NCBI GenBank assembly: GCA_022496805.1
Contig: CM040099.1
Span: forward strand, 4,156,501 to 4,220,500
DNA: 64,000 bases
Reading direction: 5' to 3'
DNA from: Pohlia nutans
Taxonomy: Eukaryota; Streptophyta; Bryopsida; Bryales; Mniaceae
Shown: piece after piece, positions 23,160-32,614 of the stretch
How the letters are laid out: every line of letters starts with the position of its first letter
Position numbering within the stretch: position 1 is the stretch's first letter
Made by a program: the position numbers and the translations under genes
The notes under the pieces: generated by a model
Seen by the model: only the letters and a program-made list of their open reading frames with translations
The model's database searches: none
Told to the model about the DNA's origin: nothing

Positions 23160-26100
23160 ATGGCGACGACAGTGTCGCCGTGCAGTTTGCAGACGATTTC
23201 TTTGACGCGACGCGTAGTACAACAACATCAACAACAAGTTCAACATCACCGCTTAGTCGTTTGCAGAAGCCGCGCTGGTTCCATCAACTCTTCGCTGCGG
23301 GCGGAGTTTCCGAGGAGGAAAGAATTGCTGGGTTCCTCATTGAAAGGATTGGTGCCGCGGAATGTATCCCGGGTTTCCTGCGTGCTGGAGGAAGCTTCGG
23401 CAATGCCAGAGGCCTCAGCGCCGGAGGAGGAGTCCAGGATTTGGTTGTCGGATGTGGTGGTGAAGAAGCGGAGGAACTACTTCAAGAACAGGGAGTGGAC
23501 TGCCAAGGACTTGACGTATGCCGGCTTTATGCTCTTCATGCACGGGCTGTGCTTGTTCGCCCCGGCTACATTCTCCTGGAACGCATTCGGTGTGTTCGGA
23601 GTTTTGTATGTGATCACTGGCATGTTAGGCATTACCTTGTCTTATCACCGTAACCTCTCGCATAAGAGCTTCAAGGTTCCCAAGTGGTTGGAGTACACTT
23701 TCGCCTACTGTGGCGTGCAAGCCGTTCAGGTAATGCATTCAAGCCTGCTCATCATCTCTTACATTCTCTGAATCGTTTGGCAATCTTGGAATGCTTTTTT
23801 GATGTTGATACTTTTGGGAATGTTGATACTTCTGGTGAAGTAGATAGTGGTATGGAAAGTATGCTTCTCCACATGGACTCTTTGTATGTACAGTGAGATA
23901 TTTTGAAAGGTTTTTGAAGGAGCCATCAAAAACGAGTGAATGTATGGTAGAGGGCTCCAAAACCAACAGAGTTTTAATTCCATCAGAATCTAAACCATGC
24001 ATTTATTTTAGAACACAAATCTAGGCACATCATAGAGCTCTTATTGGATGTTGACCAAAATGATAAGCTATGTATAGTCTACTTAGATTTAGTTTCTACG
24101 ATGATTATTGTGCCTAGATTCTGTCGGAATTAGTACCTTGTTGATTTTGGAGCCCTCTACCTTACCTTAGCAATCGTCTGGATGCTTTTTTGAATTGATA
24201 CTTTTGGTGTGTTCGAGAATGTATGGAAAGTATGTATCCCCTGAAATCTAAAACTCTCGTACATGTTCTGGTGTCGGTTTACGTTTTTTGAAAAGTGACC
24301 AGTTGCTGAATGTTTTGTGGATGTGGAAATGTTGTGCAGGGTGATCCTACCGAATGGGTGAGCTCTCATCGTTATCACCATCAACACTGCGATACAGAGA
24401 ATGATCCTCATACTCCGTATGAGGGTTTCTGGCACAGTCATATGGGATGGTTGCTGGATGACAGCAAGACCCAAGAAAGAGTGAGTTCATTGGATGACGA
24501 TGAATATTTTTGATGCTTTTTTTCGGTTCAATTTTATATAATACTTTGACCAATGTTCTAAAACATGACCTAATCCGGATTATAGAATCTAATAAATCTT
24601 TTGAGGTTGAATACATCGATGTGTAAAAAAAAATGATGTAAAATGGTACAGATGCTGAATGTGTGTTCATTTTATGTAGGTGGGCGCCCGCAATAATGTC
24701 TCCGATATGGAGAAGGATCCCTTTTACAACTTCATTCAGAAAACGTACCCCATTCATCCTATCATGATGGCCGTCGCTTTGTACGCTTTGGGTGGATTTC
24801 CTTACATTGTGTGGGGCATGGTAAATCCTCAACTAGTCTTTGTTTTCTCAAGTCAGTCAGACTGTTTTTTTGTGTGTTCCCTTTTTGTTGCAATTCCTTT
24901 CCTGGTTCAAACCGTTTTTTCCTAATGATTTCGATATGGTTTCTGAAGGCTGTCAGGACTGTATGGGTATATCACATTACATGGTTCGTGAACTCGGCGT
25001 CTCACGTATGGGGTACTCAATCGTGGAACACCGGTGACTTATCTAGAAACAATTGGTAAGTTTTCCGAAGAGCTTCTGAGGTTTTTTGAAGGTCAAGGGC
25101 ATCTATACAAATAGATCTACTAATTATCAATTATACCTGTAATTTCAACACTTAAACTTCGATTCTTTCTGTCGATGTTTTTGTCAGTTTTGTCGTGATT
25201 CTGTGTTGTAGGGCATTCAAAGTAGCTCTTATAATGTATTGAGTCTATTGACCATCTACTACCAAAATAGGGTGTTGTTTTCGACACTTGTAAAGGAAAA
25301 ATAGGAGTTTGAAAAAGAACGTCAAAAAGAGTGTAAAAAACAACACCCTTTTTTGGTACTGTGGTGATTCTGTAGCAAACTTAATCACAAGACGCTTTTT
25401 CAACCTTTTACAAGTCTTCAACCTTTTTCAACGCTTTTACAAGTGCTCAATCTAATGTTAGACTTTCTGGAAGTTGAAAGTCAATCTGCTTTGGAACTTA
25501 ATAGTCGATTCTAGTAACCCTCAAAACTTATTTCTTTTGTTCAAAAATGGTTTCTTCTTTCTATTAAGATAGAGGGCTCCAAAACCAACAGGGTTCTAAT
25601 TCCAACAGAATCTTGGCACAATAATCATCCTAGAACCTAAATCTAGGTAGACCATAGATAGTTTAAGGTAGGAAAACCAAAAACGGTTAATGCCCTCAAG
25701 GCGTGCACTAGAGTTTTTTAAAAGCAGGGAGGTGGTAGACCGAAAATGGAGAATTTTTGCATGACGAGGATTACTAAAAATTTACTAAAAAAGACTAATT
25801 TTTTTGGAATCTTGTGTGCGGTTTTCTGTGATATTAATTAACCGTTTTAGGTGCTTTCATGTGTAGAAAAGGAAGAGTCTAGTATACAAGAAGGGGGTTT
25901 GACAAACTTTCCACTTTGAGAAATTGTAGATAATTATTTACGGGGAATAAAAATACGAAACAACTTACATTCTTCATCATTTCTTCTTCTTCATCTCAAA
26001 AAAATTTCACATAATTTCTAACTCCATTCCTTCTGGTCAAATCACCTTATTTTCACCGTTTTTGGTTTTCCTACCTTATCGTTATGGTCAACATTCAATA

Positions 26101-26528
26101 AGAGCTCTATGATGTGCCTAGATTTGTGTTATAAAGTAAATGCATGGTCTAAATCTTGTTGGAATTAGAACCCTGTTGGTTTTGGAGCCCTCTGCCTTAG
26201 TACACCTGACCTTGTTAATTCTTTCTTTCTTGTTTTACAGACATGGAAGTGTCACTTGGGAGGTTAAGCAACTCAGTCATGTTAATTATAATATTTTGTT
26301 AACCTTGTGACTTCAATGATTTGCAGGTGGGTAGCGTTGCTTGCTTTTGGTGAGGGCTGGCACAACAACCATCACGCGTTTGAGTATTCGGCTCGGCACG
26401 GCCTGGAATGGTGGCAGTTAGACCCAACATGGTGGGTGATTCGTGGTTTGGAGGCTGTGGGTTTGGCAACAAAGGTGAAACTCCCTAGAAAGGATCAAAT
26501 GGAGAAGTTGGCCTTTAAGTCGACTTGA
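23160..26528 (+). CDS. plastid acyl-lipid (FAD5/ADS-type) desaturase, five exons
   Basis: Exons are 23160-23729, 24340-24480, 24680-24820, 24949-25055 and 26327-26528, all with GT-AG borders and matching phase, giving about 386 residues. Arabidopsis FAD5/ADS3 is of similar length. The three histidine boxes of membrane di-iron desaturases are present: HRNLSH, HRYHH and HNNHH. Family landmarks include DPTEWVSSHRYHH, WFVNSASHVWG, TGDLSRNNWWVALLAFGEGW and EYSARHGLEWWQ. Hydrophobic segments before box 1 and between boxes 2 and 3 fit a protein that crosses the membrane. The first 60-odd residues are rich in Ser, Arg and Gln with few acids, as in a chloroplast transit peptide. The enzyme is expected to put a double bond into acyl chains of plastid or ER lipids; whether delta-7 or delta-9 cannot be told. 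An upstream in-frame ATG (22971) is next to the TATA-like box and was rejected as the start. Introns 1 and 4 carry MITEs of one family. Confidence 0.93.
23944..24165 (-). mobile_element. MITE family A copy 1, in desaturase intron 1
   Basis: The ends GGTAGAGGGCTCCAAAACCA and the inverted TTTTGGAGCCCTCTACC enclose about 220 bp. The interior is the reverse complement of copies at 25568-26199 and 58155-58377 (shared TAGGCACATCATAGAGCTC and ATTATTGTGCCTAGATTCTG). It is non-coding. Confidence 0.9.
25568..26199 (+). mobile_element. MITE family A copy 2, in desaturase intron 4, split by another MITE
   Basis: Left half 25568-25663 and right half 26079-26199 together reconstruct the same element as 58155-58377. 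The ends AGAGGGCTCCAAAACCAACA and the inverted TTGGTTTTGGAGCCCTCT are intact. The middle is displaced by a second element (25664-26078). Confidence 0.9.
25664..26078. mobile_element. MITE nested inside a family A MITE
   Basis: Perfect 22-bp inverted ends (25665-25686 and 26056-26077) begin AAGGTAGGAAAACCAAAAAC. They enclose about 415 bp of non-coding DNA sitting within the centre of a family A element. The TAAGGTAG start is shared with families A and E, so all three may be moved by the same transposase type. Confidence 0.92.
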
Positions 26529-27049
26529 GCCTTGGTTTAGTGGTCAAAATTGGATGAATTGATATCAACGGTGTTGGTCGGTGAATTTTTGGTTGGCAAA
26601 CGAGCTTAAGATTTTTTCACAACTTGGTTTTGCTGCACGTGAATTGAATTAAATTGAATTGACGAGACAGTGGGCACAAGAGTTGTTGATGAGCCAAGTA
26701 CAGTACAAGAGGTGTACTTACGTGTATATCAGGTCATTGAACCATGTAATCTACTTGTTGGCACTCTGACATGAAGTGTTCTGCGCAAGGTGGAGTGCCC
26801 ACTGTTTTAATACATTCCTGCTTCTGCGGACGAACCTCCCTCCATGTTTGCATTGAATTTGTTTCCTTCTGTGATGTTTCACTTTCATTTCTTCATGTGT
26901 TTTTGGTTTGTTATTGTTGTTGCAAATGAAATCAGGTTTTGTTGCAAAAAGAGGTAGATTACCACCTAGACTAACAATTTTATCAATTGTTTTCCTCCAC
27001 AGCGAAAGGGGATTTGAGATTGTATATGCTAAATGATTTGTTTTCAGTA
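26529..27049 (+). other. 3' flank of the desaturase gene
   Basis: This AT-rich stretch follows the stop codon and should hold the 3' untranslated region and poly(A) site. The minus-strand open frame here (26751-27080) has no recognisable domain. Confidence 0.5.
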
Positions 27050-27265
27050 CACTAAATAGGTAGATTAGTGTTAGATACACTAATTTACATAAACATGTTG
27101 TAAGTTTTTATTGTTGACCAATTTTTTTACCCTCTATATTGGTCAAGATGGGGATCTTTTAATAGTATTGGAATCAATGTCTTTGGTAATTTTTTTTGTC
27201 GAGAGTAAAAATCTATAATATTTTCAAATCTTATAATTATCTACCACTAATCTACCTATTTAGTG
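27050..27265. mobile_element. MITE family B, complete copy (216 bp, TA target duplication)
   Basis: The ends CACTAAATAGGTAGATTAGT and the inverted TAATCTACCTATTTAGTG are flanked by TA on both sides (27048-27049, 27266-27267). A TA duplication points to the Tc1/mariner (Stowaway-like) group. The copy is close to 53450-53670. Confidence 0.9.
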
Positions 27266-27541
27266 TAGTGGATTAAATTATCCATTTGTTTCATATAAAA
27301 AATACCAAAAAAAAAATCCCATCAATTTGAAAGCTTGGAAATGATTGAGTTTGGGAAATAGTGTCATAGTAAAAAAAAATTACTAATATTTTTAAAATGA
27401 TAAAAGCTTCAGGTAAACCTTCTGCATGTAGTGTTCCAGTAAACGAAATGACGGTGTTTGAAGATATTATTAATAATGTAATTTCAGTTAAACTGCAATT
27501 GCATCACATTACATGAATATTGTGGCCTCGGGAGGGCTGTT

Positions 27542-28085
27542 TAACCCTTTAAGGTCCCGATTCAACACTGTTTTCAAAGATTCGTTATAAAATGTTTGAT
27601 GAAAAATTAAAATGGAGTTGATGTACAAAGCAAAGTTATAAATGTCAATGTGAAGATAATACCTATACGGTTGGATTCATCATATTTATTATTAATATTT
27701 TTTAATTAATTTTGCAAGGTTTTCTCTTGAAATTCAATTAAAAATCCAAAATTAACATTAAAAATTTAAAAAATATTGTAATGAAATTGGAATAACATGC
27801 ACTACAAGATGGTATGGTTTTCACTATTTGATTCTTCTTGTTATGGAAAATCATGTTTAAGGTCTCACTTTTTGAACTAAGAATGAAACTTGACATAAAC
27901 CACTTTTGCTATTTTCAAAAACTCTCAATATCTTATCTTGAAGACCTATACCATACAAATGGTGATCAACTAGCACAAGAATTTTTTTAAAATTGAATGG
28001 ATGAAAAACATCCCCGTGCATGGTGAAGGGACGCGTCCAGAATCATCCATCGTCCAGATTCTGGACGCATGCGCGTCTAAGGGTT
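27542..28085. mobile_element. MITE family C copy 2 (about 540 bp)
   Basis: It matches 2212-2752 over nearly its whole length with scattered differences. The ends are TTAACCCTTTAAGGTCCCG and the inverted GCGTCTAAGGGTTAAA. It is non-coding. Confidence 0.9.
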
Positions 28086-28860
28086 AAATAAGAATGTTCT
28101 TTTAGACTCGAGACTCGAGAGCCAGAAGACCCGAGATCCAAGATGGGAGGGATAGGCGAATCAGGTAGAGGCAGGTGGATATTTTGAACAAGTGACTCTG
28201 ATTCAATCGTATCATTGAGTGCCAGCACATTGCACTGGAATTTTGTTCAGTTCTTTTCTGGATTTTGGCTAAGGTAACTATATCTAAAAGCAACCATTTC
28301 CTTAAAGCGTGCATAGCTCAATCTTCCATAATAAATAGATTCTGACACCCTACTATTGATGAGAATGTGCACAATCTGAACATCAGAGTTTAGGGTCGCT
28401 TTAAGGTCAATCTATAGTTAACACTTTGGAAATTCATAACTTATTCATACAGTGTCCAAATAATGCATGCTAAAGTGCGTTGGAATCGTCTTGAACTTGC
28501 TAATAAGACCCACTGAAAATATTTTCTGTGTTAGGTGTGTAAATAGGCTCAATTGGTAAGGTGAACGCTTTAAGGTATAGTTACCTTAGCGTGGCACGGG
28601 AAGGAAGCCCAACAGAACCTACCCAATCTGCTCAACCCGTCCAGTAGAACTCACGGCCCAATGGAGACCCCAATATTCATCTAATGAAGATGGTTCTACG
28701 AATCCTTTCAACTTGAAAAAACTAACAAATGCCGTTCATACTGTTGAAACAATCAACAAATACAACTTGAAACAACTTAAAATGCCACTAAACAATCATA
28801 CTACTAATTTGTTATTCATTTGAATTGTCCAAAATGTCAATAAGAAATTTTAATTTACAT
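28086..28860. other. intergenic DNA, weak tRNA-like A-box
   Basis: No gene is supported. GGCTCAATTGGTAAGG at about 28549 resembles a pol III A-box, but no convincing B-box (GGTTCRANNCC) follows, so a SINE is only a possibility. The LINE begins near the end of this stretch. Confidence 0.4.
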
Positions 28861-28886
28861 TGAAAGGTCTTTAGTCTTTGTGAGCT

Positions 28887-31007
28887 GTGCCTTGGAATAA
28901 GTGTAATAAGAAGTACTCCTCACCACCAACACAGGCTCGTACCTCAGGCACCAAGAAGAAACGTCTCTCCGTCAAACTGCACGCCCTGGCGCTCCACTCC
29001 ACTCCTTCCAGCAAGATGGGCAACAAGAGCAACTCGCAAACCATGACCAGAGCGCGGACTGCCGATGAACAACCGGCCACCAGCCTAAGCAACCCAACCG
29101 CTTCATCGAGGTCGCGGCGCCGCAGACGCTTGCTCGAAGACGACCACGATAGCGACGGATCGCAGAGCGAGAGACAGTCTCTCTCCTCTACGTACAACAC
29201 TCCGACAGCAGAGAAACAAGGACCTACGACGTCGACGAACGCGCCGATGAATACAGCTGCCCAAGACCGAGAACCAACACCCATGACCGCTGCCCCGTTC
29301 CTCACCGAATCTAACACCGCCCCACCACTGCCAGTGAACAGGCAGTTGCAGGACCGCACTCCCAGCCAACAGAGCCCATAGCAACCAGAAGCGGCCAACT
29401 TCAGTCAGCCAGCCCCAAACTCAGGTAACATGGAAGAAAACCCAATCTTCATATCTCCGGTAAACACCCCCAACTATTCAGAATTTTCCCACCACCTCTG
29501 GCTCTCTTATTCAGTCCATGAAACACTAAATGCCCAATTAGGTCTCCCAGAATTCTCCTCTTACGGTGCTGCTAACTTAGCTACGATAGGAATGCCAGAT
29601 AGTGAAATACAGGAATACCACTTATACCGCCATGCTTTTCCCCACGTTCCCCAGCTACTCTACCCGGCCGTCAGGCCGGATGGAATTCCCGGTCAATTTT
29701 ATCATCTCACACAGATACCCTCTGGAGTAGATATAGATACACAGTCTGGTTTAGCACATACTCACCAGTTAGTAATTAGATTTGACTTTGGCTACAATGA
29801 CATGAAAAAACCCGAGGTCCAAGCAGCAGCGCTAGCCAAATTTGAGTCTATGGGCATCCCATTAGCCAATAGATTTCGTAAACCAGTCTCAGCGATAGTT
29901 CACCCTCACACCAAAAATTGGCTTGGCTTTCTAAAGGTAGATTTGCTTAATCCCAATACCGATGGCATTTCCCTCCTAAAAGGAGAACGCATTTTTACTT
30001 TGCAACTCCAAGATCTCAACTATGCCATTGGCAAAGTAGAGAAAGGTTTTGACTTTCCATCCACCGCGGCTAATCGAAAATTGGAGCTTCAAAGCCCTAT
30101 TCTTGCCCGCTACACCTCCCGCCAACTACTCGGTGAGCTCACACGCCATGGATATATCGCCGGTGCCAACCTCGAGTTCATAGGCGTGACCAAACGCACC
30201 AAAGAATTAGAAACGGCGGAAATTACAGTGGCCTCCGAACCTACCAAACGGTACCTTCTCTCCACTCCCATACTCTTTTCTGGTCATAGATTGCACATTA
30301 CCTCTCCTTTAAATGACCGTCCCGCTAATCCTAACGCACCCGAGGCCCTCACTACCTCGATACTAGTTCGGGGGATACCGGTGGAGTACTCTCAACTCCA
30401 AATTACCGCCGCATTACACAAGATGTTATCACCAAGAAACGTCCTTGCAGTTACGTATAACCGTGCAGAAGGAGACTCTTTAGGACGGCATGATGGAGTT
30501 GCCACAATACGGTGTCTCAAAGCGGCGGTCTACACACACTGGTGCAACCGCAAAGGGGTCCCTTGCCTAGGCAAACTAATAGATTTTACACCTCATATCA
30601 AAAGCTTAGCGGGGGCTCACCTCGCTGCCACGGCTCGTGCACAAGACAGCCGACCCACACGAGAAGTGATTGCAGAGGCCATCACCGCCTTCAAAAATGA
30701 AGCTCCACTCATACCATCGCTCCAACAATTCGAAGCCTCCCTTCAAGAAGTTGAAGGCCGTCTCCGAACCCACATTTCCTCGGTAGGGATTGAAGTCACC
30801 AACCACACCACTCAGAAAATGGATGTGGCCGCCGCTCAAGCTACTACTCACCACAATCATTTGGCGCACCAACTTCAACTTCTAGCCTCGGCCTCGCGCA
30901 CATATAGTGATCAAATGGGAGGTATATTCTCGGCCCTCAACAAAGGACCCGCCGATGGTCCACCCGCACCCCTCGAACTTCCCGGTAGTAACACCCCTTA
31001 TCGTTAG
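28887..31007 (+). pseudogene. LINE ORF1 (RRM-like), one in-frame stop
   Basis: An open frame of 164 codons (28887-29381) and one of 525 codons (29430-31007) lie in the same phase and are separated only by TAG at 29379-29381, so they are one ORF1 with a nonsense change or readthrough. The N-terminal part is basic, Ser/Thr-rich and disordered. In the second part, residues of about 310-400 (ILVRGIPVEYSQLQITAAL through DGVATIRCLKAAVYTHW) have the spacing of an RNA-recognition motif. The C-terminal part is helical and may form coiled coils. ORF1 proteins bind LINE RNA and help target-primed reverse transcription. The start is uncertain. Confidence 0.7.
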
Positions 31008-31221
31008 TTCCCACAGAAAACTCATCTTCTTTACCATCCCACCTTCCCCTATACGTTTTAATAATTTCCTTTACTTTCTCACACCATATATAGTTGTCAC
31101 ATCATATATAGTGACACTAGTCATTTTGGCCCATCTATTAGGTCTTTGTACCCCCACACACTGGGACTTTTTAATACCAGTTTTATGTTTAATTACTTTG
31201 TGCCCCCCTGCTTTTACCCAG

Positions 31222-31530
31222 ATGGGTCTCCCTGATTATGTCATGGGCCTCCCTGCTTATGCCCTGGGCCTCCTTGATTATGCCGTGGGCGTCCCTGATT
31301 ATGTCCTGGGCCCCCCTGATCATGCCCTTGGCCTCCCTGATTTTGACATACTGGACCTCCTTGATTATGCCTTGGGCCTCCCTGATTTTGACATAATATG
31401 CCCCCCTAATTTTGCCCTCTTATGCCTCCCTGATTTTGCCTTGATATGCCTCCCTGATTATACCATGAACCCCCTTGTTTATACCATGCTGGGCCTCCCT
31501 GATTATGTCATGTTGTGCCTCCCTGGTTGC
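31222..31530 (+). repeat. minisatellite coding for LPDYVMG-type repeats
   Basis: The unit is about 21-24 bases (GGCCTCCCTGATTATGTCAT and variants) repeated about 14 times with substitutions that keep the frame open. It lies between LINE ORF1 and the 2A motif. Confidence 0.85.
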
Positions 31531-32478
31531 ACTATACTATGCCCCATCCCATGTGCTCCCTCCCTTCACAAACCCTGTCATACTCAATTTCATCCCTATA
31601 GCCATGGCCCCAACAAAATCCCTACTACAGCCTTTCACATCATCTGCCCTCCACTACATATCCCCATCCACTCCCACCTAACAAACAAAATTACTAACCA
31701 TGGTAAACTCTCTTATAACACTTTTCACCCTCTCTCACAACTTACTCACCTTAATTACCGAACACAAACTAATGATCTGACTCCCACATATAACAATTTC
31801 ACCTACCCTACACTACATACAAAATGTCACAAATCACATCCTAATATACCTCTACCTAACCCCAGCATAATATATCAATTCAAATTACTAATCACTTATA
31901 TCCCCTTCCCTGGTAACATTAAAACAACTAATGCAAGAGTACCAACCATAAGAAATCTCCCAATTTTAAATATCCATACCAAAATAACTCCATGCCTACA
32001 TCCATCTTTGTTACCCAGCCAACCCATCATAAAAACATCACACAAACAGGCCTACATACCAGCATATATGCCCACACCAGACCAACACAAACTCCAAAGC
32101 CCTGTCTATCAATCATCCTGCCCCCACACACCATACCCAGCACATCATCTTCTACACACACAGCACAAAATCGAATCCTCCAAAAATATATATATCAACC
32201 CTTTACTATCTTGCCCCAGTAACACTCACAAAAAAACACACTCAACACAAATAAAAATAAAATTCCTCCTCTTACCCACACACCAATCAAATAAAAACCC
32301 AAAAACAAAACCCCACACCTACCTCGATGGACTCGGCCTACCGGCCTTGTCCAAAACAAACCAAAAACACACATATTTCAACTCCCACCAACATAAATTA
32401 ATAAACACACGCAACCACATACTCTTACTCTCAAAAAAACAAAATAATAAATACATAAAAATATTACTCCTAAAATGC

Positions 32479-32505
32479 GGCGATATAGAACAAAACCCAG
32501 GACCT
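32479..32505 (+). other. 2A-like ribosome-skipping motif GDIEQNPGP
   Basis: The sequence LLLKCGDIEQNPGP followed by MPN fits the consensus D(V/I)ExNPGP, with an upstream hydrophobic stretch as in known 2A peptides. In such peptides the ribosome omits the bond between Gly and the last Pro, releasing the upstream peptide and continuing. 2A-like sequences are known at the N-terminus of ORF2 in some trypanosome and animal LINEs, which is the same place as here, upstream of the endonuclease. Confidence 0.88.
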
Positions 32506-32614
32506 ATGCCCAATCTCCTAGAACAACACCCACCATCCCATAAAAGCCGATGCAAAACATATTTCATTCCTTGTACTATTAAATTACAACCAGAATACCA
32601 ACATTTATCTAGTT

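Noticed and set aside
28549..28564. A-box-like GGCTCAATTGGTAAGG as a tRNA or SINE
   Set aside because: No B-box at the expected distance.
28871..29398. Minus-strand ORF of 175 codons
   Set aside because: It is antisense to LINE ORF1, which has the better coding context; the frame is open only because of the base bias.
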